A stretch of DNA of 64,000 bases from Deefgea rivuli DSM 18356 (GCF_000620145.1 NZ_KK211084.1:1-64000); one strand, 5' to 3'. Shown: positions 43,424-53,167, counted from the first letter of the stretch. Program-made: numbers and translations. The notes: generated by a model not told the origin, from the letters alone.

Positions 43424-45493
43424 CTAATCCGCGAGCAGCGACAATTCCGCGACGCGGTTCATCAAATCGGCCAAGCTGGCGAGCAACGCCAAACGATTAC
43501 CACGCACTGCCAAATCGTCGGCCATTACCATAACGCCATCAAAGAACGCATCGACTGGTGCTTTGAGTGCCGCGAGTTGTTTCAAGGCGGATGTAAAGTC
43601 ATTGCTCGCCAATGCGCTTTCGACCGCAGGCTGTAAAGCGAGTAATTGTGCATACAACGCTTGTTCTGCGCCATCGCCAACCAACGCCGGATTGAGCGCA
43701 GGCAATGCACCTTCGACTTTCTTCAGAATATTGCGAATCCGCTTATTCGCTGCCGCCAGTGCTGCGCTTTCTGGCAAGGCTTTAAATTCAGCGACCGCCG
43801 CCAAACGCACCGTAATATCGTCCAAACGCGTTGGCTGCATCGCCAATACCGCATCGATGTCAGCCGCTGGATGATCAGCAGCGAGCAAGTTTTTCAGGCG
43901 TTCGAGCATAAAGCCATACAAGCCATCGACCGTGCCATCTTTAATCAGGCCAGCGGGGAAGCTGTTCGCTGCGGCATTGAGTAAGCCTTTCAGATCCAGT
44001 GGCTGCACCAACAGTACGCGTAATACACCCAGCGCCGCACGGCGCAGTGCAAATGGATCTTTATCGCCCGTTGGGATCAAACCAATGCCGTAAATTCCTA
44101 CCAGCGTTTCGAGTTTGTCAGCCAAAGAGACCGCTTGCGCAATTGCGCCTTCTGGCAGGGTATCGCCTGCAAACTTAGGCTTGTAATGGGCTGCAATCGC
44201 ATACGCCACATCAGCGCCTTCGTTATCGTGCTCAGCGTAATACTGACCCATAATCCCTTGCAACTCAGGGAATTCACCGACCATATCGCTGAGCAAATCG
44301 GCTTTTGCCAAGTAAGCAGCGCGCTGCGCTTTTGCTACATCTGCGCCCAACAAACCCGCAATCTGGCCTGCAATGCTTTGCAGACGCTCAACGCGAGCGA
44401 GCTGATTACCGATTTTATTGTGGTAAACCACATCAGCCAAACGCGGTACACGCGCTTCCAATTTTTGTTTTTTATCTTGCTCGAAGAAGAATTTCGCATC
44501 CGACAGACGCGCACGCAATACGCGCTCGTTGCCGTTGATGATGTGGCTAGGGTCCGCAGCTTGCAGATTCGACACCAGCAAGAATTGATTCATTAACTTG
44601 CCGTTGGCATCGAGCAGCGGGAAGTATTTTTGATTTTGTTGCATCGTCAAAATCAAGCACTCTTGCGGCACATTCAAGAATTCGGCTTCGAATGTCGCTT
44701 GCAAAATCACCGGCCATTCAACCAAGGCGGTCACTTCGTCAAACAAGGCATCGTCCGCAGCAATCGTCGCGTTAATTGTGGCGGCGGCTTCTTTCAATTT
44801 TTCGCCAATCAAGGCGCGGCGCGCTGCAAAGCTGGCAATCACGCGGCCTTCATCGTGCAGCACTCGCGCGAACTCAGACGCGTTATTCAGCACCAGCTCA
44901 CCGCTCGATAGGAAACGATGGCCTTGCGTGGTGCGGCCCGCAGTCAAATGCAACACTTGCCCAGCAATCACATCATCGCCGTGCAGCATCACCAAGCCAT
45001 GCACAGGGCGAATAAATTGCCCTTCACGCTCGCCCCAACGCATCATTTTTGGCGCAGGCAGTTTTTTCAGAGCAGCGGCAACGACAGTGCTCAATACCGC
45101 GCTCATCGCTTCACCCGCCTTACTTGAACGGAACACAAACACATCTTGTTTGCCATCGTTCACCGTCTCTAAGCTAGCGACAGCTTCAGGCGCAAGGCCA
45201 CAAGAGCGGGCAAAACCGAGCAAGGCTGGCGTTGGATTACCATCTTTAAAACCCGAAGCGACCGCTGGGCCGCGTTTTTCAATATTTTGCTCAGGCTGCA
45301 CCGCAGCGACATTGGGAATACTCACCGCCAAACGGCGTGGGCTGGCAAAGGGTACAAACTCAGTGCCTTCAGGCACAAAACCGAGCTTCACCAATTCCGC
45401 AAAAATCGATTCAGCAAACACCGCGCCTAATTTAGGCAATGCTTTCGGTGGCAACTCTTCGGTAAACAATTCAATCAATAGTGTTGGATTCAT
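43424..45493 (-). CDS. glyS: Glycine-tRNA ligase beta subunit
   Basis: The 689-residue beta subunit of the tetrameric bacterial glycyl-tRNA synthetase; it binds tRNA and helps aminoacylation with GlyQ. It starts with the conserved LLIELFTEELPPKALPKL. Conserved blocks include RRLAVSIPNVA, PKMMRWG, PQECLILTMQQNQKYFPL, KFFFEQDKK and GIMGQYYA. The start at 45493 is chosen on this conserved beginning. It is separated from glyQ by a lipoprotein gene and an inverted repeat, which is not the usual direct adjacency. Confidence 0.97.
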   Translation of the reverse strand: MNPTLLIELFTEELPPKALPKLGAVFAESIFAELVKLGFVPEGTEFVPFASPRRLAVSIPNVAAVQPEQNIEKRGPAVASGFKDGNPTPALLGFARSCGLAPEAVASLETVNDGKQDVFVFRSSKAGEAMSAVLSTVVAAALKKLPAPKMMRWGEREGQFIRPVHGLVMLHGDDVIAGQVLHLTAGRTTQGHRFLSSGELVLNNASEFARVLHDEGRVIASFAARRALIGEKLKEAAATINATIAADDALFDEVTALVEWPVILQATFEAEFLNVPQECLILTMQQNQKYFPLLDANGKLMNQFLLVSNLQAADPSHIINGNERVLRARLSDAKFFFEQDKKQKLEARVPRLADVVYHNKIGNQLARVERLQSIAGQIAGLLGADVAKAQRAAYLAKADLLSDMVGEFPELQGIMGQYYAEHDNEGADVAYAIAAHYKPKFAGDTLPEGAIAQAVSLADKLETLVGIYGIGLIPTGDKDPFALRRAALGVLRVLLVQPLDLKGLLNAAANSFPAGLIKDGTVDGLYGFMLERLKNLLAADHPAADIDAVLAMQPTRLDDITVRLAAVAEFKALPESAALAAANKRIRNILKKVEGALPALNPALVGDGAEQALYAQLLALQPAVESALASNDFTSALKQLAALKAPVDAFFDGVMVMADDLAVRGNRLALLASLADLMNRVAELSLLAD

Positions 45494-45551
45494 GCTTTTT
45501 CTCTTTAAGTGCAAAGAAGCTGCTCAATTGTCTTGGCGAAATGGCGCAATT

Positions 45552-45668
45552 CGTAGCTTGGGTTAGCAGCTTCATCGCGTAACCCAACGTTTTCTCCCGC
45601 CGAAGCATGTTGAGTTACACAAGTTTGTCAGCCCAAAACGGCCAACAAACCAGCTAACCCAAGCTACG
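45552..45668. repeat. Inverted repeat CGTAGCTTGGGTTAGC...GCTAACCCAAGCTACG
   Basis: Perfect 16-base arms at 45552-45567 and 45653-45668, with an interior second set of AACCCAAC-like strings. Downstream of the lipoprotein gene and upstream of glyS. Related in sequence to the repeat at 58072. Confidence 0.9.
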
Positions 45669-45710
45669 CCAGCGATCTGTATTCAGACAAGCTTATTTCG
45701 AACCGCATCC

Positions 45711-46202
45711 TTATTTATCTTTATTAGCGGCGTCTTTCTCTGCCATGATTTGGCAAACTTGCCGCATAAAATCAGCGCCATAACTGTCTTTGGCAGCGTC
45801 GGTAAATTCCCATTGAAAACCTGGCACATCGTAACGCGCGATTTCATTATCTTCGCTATCGCTTAAGGACACCGCCACCCCAGCCATTCGGGCGGAATCA
45901 CAATGAATGGCCGAGCGCACGTATTTCAAGCGGTATTTGCCTTTGGAATCGGCATCGATTTGGTCTTCTTTAAAGCGCTGCACCATCCACACAAAGGTGT
46001 AATTCGACTCGGCGTATTCCGCTTCATGCTTGACCGAATTGGCATCCACCCAAGTTTCAAACTCGGGCATCGTGCCGTAATGCCGCCAATCGGTATTTTT
46101 AAACGGAATCGGCGCAGGGCCTTTCATGCCATCGTCCATTTTTTTGCCGCAGCCGCTCAGAAAAAGCGTTGCCAGCACCAAAAAACCGATTCGATTCAGC
46201 AT
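45711..46202 (-). CDS. Lipoprotein, surface-adhesin-E-like, located between glyQ and glyS
   Basis: A 163-residue predicted lipoprotein. The signal peptide MLNRIGFLVLATLFLSGC has a lipobox ending at Cys18. The mature part (W-R-H-Y...WVDANSVKHE, then YTFVWMVQRFKE and SAIHCDSARMAGVAVSLSD) resembles the small periplasmic surface-adhesin E/CNP1-like fold with one conserved Cys pair. The start at 46202 is chosen so the signal peptide is intact. It lies 14 bases after glyQ and probably shares its transcript, although its function is unrelated to translation. Confidence 0.75.
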   Translation of the reverse strand: MLNRIGFLVLATLFLSGCGKKMDDGMKGPAPIPFKNTDWRHYGTMPEFETWVDANSVKHEAEYAESNYTFVWMVQRFKEDQIDADSKGKYRLKYVRSAIHCDSARMAGVAVSLSDSEDNEIARYDVPGFQWEFTDAAKDSYGADFMRQVCQIMAEKDAANKDK

Positions 46203-46216
46203 GAAAACCCTAGCTC

Positions 46217-47110
46217 CTATGCGGGCAGTTGGCACATTGGGAAACCCAATGCTTCACGACTATCGTAATACGCCTGAGCGACCAAACGCGCCAATGTGCG
46301 GACGCGGCCAATGTAGGCGGCACGCTCAGTGACTGAAATCGCACCGCGTGCATCGAGCAAATTGAACATGTGTGAGCATTTCATCACCATCTCAAATCCT
46401 GGCAGCGCCAGACCCGCTTCAATCAAGCGTTTGGCTTCGGATTCGAAGTTATTAAATTGCTCAAACAAAAACGATACGTTCGATTGCTCGAAGTTGTAAA
46501 TCGATTGCTCGACTTCGTTTTGGTGATAAATATCGCCATAAGTGACTTTTTGGCCATTTGGATATTCAGTCCAAACGATGTCGTAAATGCTATCTACCCC
46601 CTGGAGGTACATCGCTAGACGCTCGACACCATAAGTGATCTCACCCAATACCGGCTTGCAATCGATACCACCGACTTGCTGGAAGTACGTGAATTGCGTC
46701 ACTTCCATACCATTGAGCCAGACTTCCCAGCCCAAACCCCAAGCGCCCAAGGTTGGGCTTTCCCAGTCGTCTTCCACAAAGCGAACATCATGCACCGACG
46801 TATCAATCCCCAGCTCTTGCAGTGACCCTAAGTACAACTCTTGGATATTATCGGGCGACGGTTTGAGCACGACTTGGTATTGATAATAATGCTGGCAACG
46901 ATTTGGATTTTCACCGTAGCGGCCATCTTTGGGGCGGCGGCAAGGTTGCACGTAGGCGGCATTCCAAGGCTCTGGGCCTAAAGAGCGCAAAAACGTGCCC
47001 GTATGAAAAGTACCCGCACCTACTTCGATGTCGTACGGCTGCAACAAGGCACAGCCATGTCCAGCCCAGTAGGTTTGGAGCTTAAGAAGAATTTCCTGAA
47101 AAGTCAGCAT
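46217..47110 (-). CDS. glyQ: Glycine-tRNA ligase alpha subunit
   Basis: The 297-residue catalytic alpha subunit, which activates glycine. It starts [20 protein letters not shown] and contains [37 protein letters not shown], and [13 protein letters not shown], all near invariant. The start at 47110 matches the family; a 44-residue longer frame is rejected. It is divergent from slt across a 376-base region holding a dispersed repeat. In many betaproteobacteria glyQ is directly followed by glyS; here a lipoprotein gene is inserted. Confidence 0.98.
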   Translation of the reverse strand: MLTFQEILLKLQTYWAGHGCALLQPYDIEVGAGTFHTGTFLRSLGPEPWNAAYVQPCRRPKDGRYGENPNRCQHYYQYQVVLKPSPDNIQELYLGSLQELGIDTSVHDVRFVEDDWESPTLGAWGLGWEVWLNGMEVTQFTYFQQVGGIDCKPVLGEITYGVERLAMYLQGVDSIYDIVWTEYPNGQKVTYGDIYHQNEVEQSIYNFEQSNVSFLFEQFNNFESEAKRLIEAGLALPGFEMVMKCSHMFNLLDARGAISVTERAAYIGRVRTLARLVAQAYYDSREALGFPMCQLPA

Positions 47111-47351
47111 AGGTTTTTTGGCACACGGCACAGTTCTTGAACCCGATAATTCTACCTGTTTTTGCTGGCATCGTGGCGCGGCCTTCAATTGAGTCGTCCG
47201 ATTCGCCACCAATCCACCATAAAAACGTGAAAATGTACGCAACTTACGTTTTTAATCAGAAATATGTTTTTTACAACACCGCAAAGGCAGAGGTTCTTGT
47301 TATGCTTGTGCTTCTATTGGTGTGAATTCACCGCCACTTATAAATCGGCAA
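47111..47351. other. Divergent intergenic region glyQ/slt, no gene seen
   Basis: About 240 bases of moderately AT-rich DNA that must carry the glyQ promoter. No convincing ORF, riboswitch or operator was recognised; in particular no glycine riboswitch core was seen. Confidence 0.5.
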
Positions 47352-47466
47352 TCAAAAGTTTTGGCCTAATGCCACCCAGTCTTGCGTTGTAGTTTCCCGC
47401 GTCGTACTGCGATGTACTGCCTGCGGCTTTTACGCCTTGCCATAAAACTTTTGCACAAATACTTAT
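47352..47466. repeat. Dispersed GCAAAA-ended repeat, copy 4
   Basis: The longest copy (about 115 bp): AAAAGTTTTGGCCTAATGCC ... GCGTTGTAG ... ACTGCCTGCGGC ... CGCCTTGCC ... AAAACTTTTGCACAAATAC. It ends about 20 bases before the slt start. Confidence 0.8.
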
Positions 47467-47486
47467 CACGGTTTAGGTTAAATCTA

Positions 47487-49379
47487 ATGCGCTCGCTTTT
47501 GTCTCTTGTTTTCCTCAGTAGTAATTTGCTGCTTTCTGCCAGCGCTTTTGCCAGTATCGATTTAGACCTGCTGCGCGAAGCAGTTCGCGCGCGCGATTTG
47601 CCGCGTATCGCGCAAATGAGCGATGCTAGCGTGGGCGAGCCGCTGGAAATGTATCCGCGCTATTACTGGCTTAATTTGCAACTCAAACAAATCAGCGAAG
47701 AAGACGCCAACTGGTTTCTTAACCGCTATCCCAATACGCCACTAGCCAATCGATTTCGCGAAGATTGGCTCAAAGAGCTAGCAAGTCGCCAAAACTGGAC
47801 CTCGTTCGAGCGCGAATTCAGTAAACTCGATTCGCCCTCTGTTGAATTGCAATGCTTTAAAACCCAAGCCGCACTCGCGCGCAACGACAGCAGTACGCTC
47901 AGTGGCAATAAATCACTGTGGTTTACTGGCAAGCCAGCGCCTTCGTCATGTAACCCAGTATTTGATGCGCTGTTTGAGAATGGCAGCCTCACAACGGACG
48001 ACGCATGGTGGCGAATTCGCCAAGCACTCGCTGCCAATCGCGCTGATTTTGCGCGTCAACTGAGTTCACGCGTTGGCGCTCCGGCTGAGTTTTCAGCTAA
48101 AAATTTCGCGGCAATCAATAGCGCGCCCGAAAAACAACTCGCTAGACTCGGCAGCGGCCGCGCCAATCGTGAATTGCAACTTTATGCTTTGGAACTGATC
48201 GGCCGGAAAAATCCCGAACAAGCAGCGCGCCTGATTGAAGAAATGGCCGAGCAGTTTTCCGCCGCCGATCAACGCTTTGCTTGGCAACAGCTGGGCTTGA
48301 CCGCTGCACGTCGCCATCATCCAAGCGCTTCGCTGTGGCTCAATAATGCCGATATGAGTAATCTGGAAGAGGAAGATCAAGCTTGGTTCCTGCGCTCTGC
48401 CTTGCGCGCGAACGACTGGACTGCCGTAGAGCAACGCATTAACGCGCTACCGAAAGACAGCCAAGAAAAACGCACTTACCGCTACTGGCTGGCTCGCGCT
48501 TATGAAACGCAAAACAAACCGGCTGAGGCCAAAGCGATTTATCTCGCACTCAGCGATGGTTTTGATTATTACGGCCTACTCGCACAAGAAAAAATCGGTA
48601 CGATTTTGCAAGAATCACGCGCGCCCTACACGCTCAATAGCGAAGATCTCAAGCAAATCGCCGCCTTACCCGGTGTTAACCGTGCCTTGCGCCTAAATCA
48701 GCAAAATTGGCGTGTAGAAGCCAATCGGGAATGGAATTTTGCGATGCAAGGTTTAAGTGATACGCAGCTTTTGGCGGCATCCGAATTGGCACGAAAAAAC
48801 AAAATGTATGACCGAAGTATTTACAGTGCAGAGCGCACGAAAACCACGCATGACTTCACGCTGCGCTATCCATTGCCGTATCAAACCGAAACGGAAGCCG
48901 CAGCTCGCGCGCAAGATTTGGATCCTGCATGGGTGTATGGACTGATTCGCCAAGAAAGCCGCTTTATCAGCGATATTCGCTCTAGCGCCAATGCCGCAGG
49001 GCTGATGCAATTAATGCCCGATACCGCCAAGTGGGTGGCAGGGAAAATGAAAATCTCTGATTTCAAACCGCAAGATATTACCGATGTGGAAACCAATGTC
49101 CAAATGGGCACGTTTTACCTTGCGTACTGGGCCAATAGCTTTAATGGCAACGCAATCCTGACGACCGCAGGCTATAACGCAGGACCAGGTAATGCGAGAA
49201 AATGGCGTGCAGATCGCGAACTGGATCCAACGATTTATATCGAAACGATTCCATTTAGCGAAACGCGTGACTACGTCAAAAAAGTGCTAACCAATGCCAG
49301 TCATTACGCACATTACTTTAAAAATAGCCCGACGCAATTGAATCAGCGCTTGCAAAATGTACCACCAGCACCGCAATAA
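47487..49379 (+). CDS. slt: Soluble lytic murein transglycosylase
   Basis: A 630-residue periplasmic Slt70-type enzyme that cleaves peptidoglycan to 1,6-anhydromuropeptides. A signal peptide (MRSLLSLVFLSSNLLLSASAFA) is followed by the superhelical U/L domain (about 30-450, many short helices) and the C-terminal catalytic SLT domain. The catalytic Glu is in IRQESRFISDIRSSANAAGLMQLMP; GYNAGPGN and ETRDYVKKV follow. I chose ATG at 47487, because the longer frame begins inside the dispersed repeat and would hide the signal peptide. Confidence 0.93.
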   Translation: MRSLLSLVFLSSNLLLSASAFASIDLDLLREAVRARDLPRIAQMSDASVGEPLEMYPRYYWLNLQLKQISEEDANWFLNRYPNTPLANRFREDWLKELASRQNWTSFEREFSKLDSPSVELQCFKTQAALARNDSSTLSGNKSLWFTGKPAPSSCNPVFDALFENGSLTTDDAWWRIRQALAANRADFARQLSSRVGAPAEFSAKNFAAINSAPEKQLARLGSGRANRELQLYALELIGRKNPEQAARLIEEMAEQFSAADQRFAWQQLGLTAARRHHPSASLWLNNADMSNLEEEDQAWFLRSALRANDWTAVEQRINALPKDSQEKRTYRYWLARAYETQNKPAEAKAIYLALSDGFDYYGLLAQEKIGTILQESRAPYTLNSEDLKQIAALPGVNRALRLNQQNWRVEANREWNFAMQGLSDTQLLAASELARKNKMYDRSIYSAERTKTTHDFTLRYPLPYQTETEAAARAQDLDPAWVYGLIRQESRFISDIRSSANAAGLMQLMPDTAKWVAGKMKISDFKPQDITDVETNVQMGTFYLAYWANSFNGNAILTTAGYNAGPGNARKWRADRELDPTIYIETIPFSETRDYVKKVLTNASHYAHYFKNSPTQLNQRLQNVPPAPQ

Positions 49380-49441
49380 CATCTGAAATTAACCGTGCAA
49401 TTCCATTACATAGAACGGCCTTTTTAACTAGGAGTTTTGTC

Positions 49442-49699
49442 ATGCAAATCATCATTGGTAATTTCCCTCCTGCGACTCAAATTGCAGATGTCACTGAATT
49501 ACTCGTCAATCAAATCGGCGCGCCACAACCGACTGAGATCACGCTGAACGAAGGACTCGGTATCAATACCATCGCGCTGATTCAATATCCCGCTGATGCA
49601 CCACAAGCATTGGGCGACGCCTTAGTGAAAAAACTCGATGGTCATCATTACAAAGGCTTTGATTTAAAAGCGACAGTTACGCACAGCTTTAAAGAGTAA
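49442..49699 (+). CDS. Small RRM-fold-like protein
   Basis: An 85-residue protein whose pattern suggests a single RNA-recognition-motif fold. It has strand MQIIIGNFPP (RNP2-like), helix ADVTELLVNQIG, strand EITLNEG, strand NTIALIQYP (RNP1 position but without the usual aromatic), helix ALGDALVKKLDGHHYKG, strand FDLKATVTH. Bacterial RRM proteins exist but are few; RNA binding here is an inference from topology. It sits between slt and ldhA, six bases before ldhA, so it is likely co-transcribed with ldhA. Start preceded by AGGAG. Confidence 0.65.
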   Translation: MQIIIGNFPPATQIADVTELLVNQIGAPQPTEITLNEGLGINTIALIQYPADAPQALGDALVKKLDGHHYKGFDLKATVTHSFKE

Positions 49700-49705
49700 T
49701 TAATC

Positions 49706-50701
49706 ATGCGGATCGCTGTTTTTGATAGCAAACAATATGACCGAGCCGCGCTGAACGCTGCTAATACAGAGCCGCAGCACGACTTGGTATTTTTTGACGA
49801 TAGACTCAATGCTAAAACGGTGCCATTGGCCGAAGGATTTGACGTTGTATGTCCGTTTGTAAACGATAAACTCGATGCGCCAACGATTGCGAAACTCGCC
49901 AAGCTGGGGGTCAAACTGATCGCCTTACGTTGCTCTGGATTTAATAGCGTTGATCTAGTCGCCGCAGCGAAGCACGGCATTCCGGTGACGCGCGTTCCCG
50001 CTTACTCGCCAGAAGCCGTTGCCGAGCATGCCTTTGCTTTACTGCTCACCCTCGTTCGCAAAACGCACCGCGCATTCAATCGGGTACGCGATGGCAACTT
50101 TACGCTCGATGGACTGGAGGGATTTAACCTTCACGGCCGCACCTTCGGCATTGTCGGCGCGGGAAAAATAGGTCTAGCTACCGCGCGAATTGCACGTGGA
50201 TTTGGCTGTAAAGTTTTGGCTTATGATCCATACCCACCGCAAACTTGCGATATAGGCTGTGAGTTTGTGCCGCTCGATACGCTATTTGCTCAATCAGACA
50301 TCATCTCACTGCATTCGCCGTTATTTCCAACCACGCAGCACATGATTAATGCCACAACGCTTGCCAAAATGAAGCGTGGCGTGGTGCTACTCAATACCAG
50401 TCGTGGCGGCTTAATTAACACATTAGCGCTCATTAAATCGCTGAAATCAGGCCACGTCGGCGGTGTGGGCTTGGATGTCTATGAATACGAAGAAGGCGTT
50501 TTCTTTGAAGATCTATCGGCCAGCATGCTCAAAGACGATATTCTGGCACGGCTCACCACGTTTCCTAATGTTGTGATTACCTCACATCAAGGCTTTTTAA
50601 CCACAGAAGCACTCGATAATATCGCAGCCTCTGTGCTGGAAAGTATCACCGACTTTATCCAACAACAGCCACTCAAAAACGAGGTAAAAGCGAGTGGCTA
50701 A
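49706..50701 (+). CDS. ldhA: D-lactate dehydrogenase (fermentative, NAD-dependent)
   Basis: A 331-residue D-2-hydroxyacid dehydrogenase of the LdhA group, reducing pyruvate to D-lactate. The N-terminus MRIAVFDSKQYDRAAL is typical of LdhA. The NAD-binding loop is GIVGAGKIGLATARIA. Catalytic residues appear in NTSRGGLIN (Arg), VGLDVYEYEEGVFFED (Glu) and VVITSHQGFLTTEA (His). The 3' end overlaps the start of the sensor kinase gene by eight bases. An unusual neighbour for a sensor kinase; metabolic coupling is possible but unproven. Confidence 0.95.
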   Translation: MRIAVFDSKQYDRAALNAANTEPQHDLVFFDDRLNAKTVPLAEGFDVVCPFVNDKLDAPTIAKLAKLGVKLIALRCSGFNSVDLVAAAKHGIPVTRVPAYSPEAVAEHAFALLLTLVRKTHRAFNRVRDGNFTLDGLEGFNLHGRTFGIVGAGKIGLATARIARGFGCKVLAYDPYPPQTCDIGCEFVPLDTLFAQSDIISLHSPLFPTTQHMINATTLAKMKRGVVLLNTSRGGLINTLALIKSLKSGHVGGVGLDVYEYEEGVFFEDLSASMLKDDILARLTTFPNVVITSHQGFLTTEALDNIAASVLESITDFIQQQPLKNEVKASG

Positions 50702-52997
50702 ATCGCTGTACCGTCACGAAGAACAAGCATTATCGCGCTGGCTGCTCACGATTACGCCTTTTGCAGCCGCGCTATTTGCACTGGCTTTCGCGCTGTTTCT
50801 GATTCAGACGGCACACAAAGAAGATCAAGCCATTACCAGTACGCTAGAGCAAGATTTGCTGTGGCAAAAACAAGCACTCAAAAATCGGCTGGATAATCTA
50901 AATACCCAGCTCAGTGGGCTGGCCGAAGTGATTGCAACGGAGGGCTTTAACTCGGCCGAATTTACTGGCCGCTCGCTCTCACTCTTGCAAGACTCACCCG
51001 AAGTGATGTCGCTGGAATACGTCGATGAAACGGGGCAAGAGCGCTGGCGTTATCCGCAATACCGCCCCGATTTTTTGCCCGAACAAAAACATCGCAACTT
51101 GGTTGCCGCCCGCAGTGCTGTACTTGCCAGCAATGAATCACATTTCAGCACCTTGGTGCTAGGCAAACAAAGTGTCCCACTACTGGCGCAAGTCGTTCCC
51201 GTTCGTCTGCCCTATAACGGTCGCCATACCTTACTGGCGATGATTAATCTGAACACGCTGTTGCAGCAGCAAGTGCCATGGTGGATTGCGCAGCGCTATC
51301 AAGTCACGCTCAATCAAAACGGCCAACAAATCGCCAGTAAATTTGATCGCAACCTCGATGCCACTCAGCTTTCTCGTGGTATTGGTTTTGATTTGCCCCC
51401 CAATCAATTTGAGCTGCGCGCCACGGTTTATCAGCAAAAACAAAGTTGGCAACAACATTTGCTAACTCTCACGGTGGCCGCACTATCGATCCTGATGCTG
51501 GGCTCGACGTGGGCACTGCGCCGCCACATCAAAGAGCGGCAAAAAGTCGAAGGCCAGTTGCGCCAAGAAACCGCGATGCGCGAAGCGATGGAAAACTCGC
51601 TCGTCACTGGCATACGCGCGATGGATAAAGACGGCCATCTGATTTACATCAACCGCGCCTTCTGTGAAATGGTCGGCTATAGCGCAGAAACGCTGATTGG
51701 CAAAAGCCAAATCATGCCCTACTGGCCACCCGAAGATCTGGACCGCTGTATGGCAGTGTATCGGGCGATTTTATCGGGACGCGCCGAGCCTTCGGGCTAC
51801 CAAATGCGCTTTATGCGCGCCAATGGCGAGCGCTTTGATGTGCGGCTTTACGCCGCCAAATTGATCGACGGCGAAGGCCAACACACCGGCTGGATTAGCT
51901 CGATTTACGACATTACCGAGCTACAACGCGAACGCGATGCACTGCAAGCGTCGCACGAACGCTTCGTCACGGTATTGAATGGCCTCGATGCCGCCGTGTC
52001 AGTGAGCGATTCGGCCAGTTGTGAAATGCTACTGACCAATCGACAATTTGATCGCGCGTTTAATATTCCCGATTGGCATGGCCGATATTGCGCGCTGCCC
52101 TATGTGGCAAGGCGCAAGGGCGCACCAATTGATACCGAATGGTTTGATAGCTATCGCGGCCATTGGTATCAAGTCAAAAGTCGTAGCAGCGTTTGGGTCG
52201 ATGGCTCGGAAGTCTGGCTGGAAATCGCCACCGACATTACCGCACTGAAAAACGCACAAGAGCGCGAGCGCCAGCAAAACGAGCAACTGCAGCAAACCAC
52301 GCGTTTGATTAGCATGGGTGAAATGGCCTCCAGCCTCGCACATGAGCTGAATCAACCGTTGGCGGCGATTGCCAGCTATGCAACGGGTTGCCGCAATGTA
52401 CTGTCGCAAGCTGAACCGAATATCAGCCAGCTCGATCAAGCCATCGAAAAAATGGCCGCGCAAGCCAAACGGGCGGGCAAGATTATTTCGGGGATTCGTG
52501 AATTCGTGCAACGCCGCGCACCACACCGAAAACCCTGTGAAATTGCCGATTTGGTCGATACCGTGCGCACACTGCTCGCCGCTGAAGTCGCCAAACAACA
52601 AGTCAAACTGACGATTAGTGACGTTAGCACGCTGCCGGTGATTTACGCCGATGCAGTAATGCTGGAACAGGTGATGTTTAACCTAATGAAAAATGCCATC
52701 GAAGCCATGCATAATACGCCGCAGGCCGAACGCGCTTTAGATTTGCTGATTACGCCGAGCGACGATATTTTGTCGGTGGTCATCGCGGATCGTGGCCCGG
52801 GAATTCCACCCGAGCAAATGGAACAATTGTTTAAACCGTTTTATACGACTAAAAATACCGGTATGGGCATGGGTTTGAATATTTGCCGCTCAATCATCGA
52901 ACACCACCAAGGCCGCCTATGGGTTGAAGCCAATCCGGGCGGCGGCAGCCGATTCATTTTCACGCTACCCTTACCGCAAGAATCATACGAACCTTGA
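50694..52997 (+). CDS. Membrane sensor histidine kinase with PAS domains (FixL/DctB-like)
   Basis: A 767-residue two-component sensor. Two membrane segments (about residues 18-38 and 252-272) enclose a ~210-residue extracytoplasmic sensor. Then come a PAS domain (about 290-410, with NRAFCEMVGYSAETLIGK), a second PAS-like part, and the kinase core. The phospho-acceptor is His550 in ASSLAHELNQPLAAI. HATPase boxes: N-box FNLMKNAIEAM, G1 DRGPGIP, and GMGMGLNICRSIIEHH. It starts at GTG within the ldhA end, with GAGG upstream. Its partner is the response regulator at 53168, across a repeat-filled gap. Confidence 0.9.
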   Translation: MAKSLYRHEEQALSRWLLTITPFAAALFALAFALFLIQTAHKEDQAITSTLEQDLLWQKQALKNRLDNLNTQLSGLAEVIATEGFNSAEFTGRSLSLLQDSPEVMSLEYVDETGQERWRYPQYRPDFLPEQKHRNLVAARSAVLASNESHFSTLVLGKQSVPLLAQVVPVRLPYNGRHTLLAMINLNTLLQQQVPWWIAQRYQVTLNQNGQQIASKFDRNLDATQLSRGIGFDLPPNQFELRATVYQQKQSWQQHLLTLTVAALSILMLGSTWALRRHIKERQKVEGQLRQETAMREAMENSLVTGIRAMDKDGHLIYINRAFCEMVGYSAETLIGKSQIMPYWPPEDLDRCMAVYRAILSGRAEPSGYQMRFMRANGERFDVRLYAAKLIDGEGQHTGWISSIYDITELQRERDALQASHERFVTVLNGLDAAVSVSDSASCEMLLTNRQFDRAFNIPDWHGRYCALPYVARRKGAPIDTEWFDSYRGHWYQVKSRSSVWVDGSEVWLEIATDITALKNAQERERQQNEQLQQTTRLISMGEMASSLAHELNQPLAAIASYATGCRNVLSQAEPNISQLDQAIEKMAAQAKRAGKIISGIREFVQRRAPHRKPCEIADLVDTVRTLLAAEVAKQQVKLTISDVSTLPVIYADAVMLEQVMFNLMKNAIEAMHNTPQAERALDLLITPSDDILSVVIADRGPGIPPEQMEQLFKPFYTTKNTGMGMGLNICRSIIEHHQGRLWVEANPGGGSRFIFTLPLPQESYEP

Positions 52998-53026
52998 AAC
53001 AAGAGGGTCACGGAATAAGGACAAAA

Positions 53027-53122
53027 GGATCACGAACAACACGAAATAACAGCAAAAGACACGAACAAATCATTATATTTTTTTCGTGTTTTTTTGAATT
53101 TTGTTCGTGCCTTTCGTGATCC
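53027..53122. repeat. CACGAA/TTCGTG palindromic spacer, copy 3
   Basis: GGATCACGAACAACACGAA at the left and TTGTTCGTGCCTTTCGTGATCC at the right form a long imperfect hairpin. It separates the sensor kinase from its response regulator. Confidence 0.85.
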
Positions 53123-53167
53123 AATGTTTTTCAACATTTTGAATACTCGCACCGGAGCATCCAGCTT

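Noticed and set aside
47111-47486. Glycine riboswitch upstream of glyQ
   Set aside because: No recognisable conserved core; the region is a dispersed repeat plus unstructured spacer.
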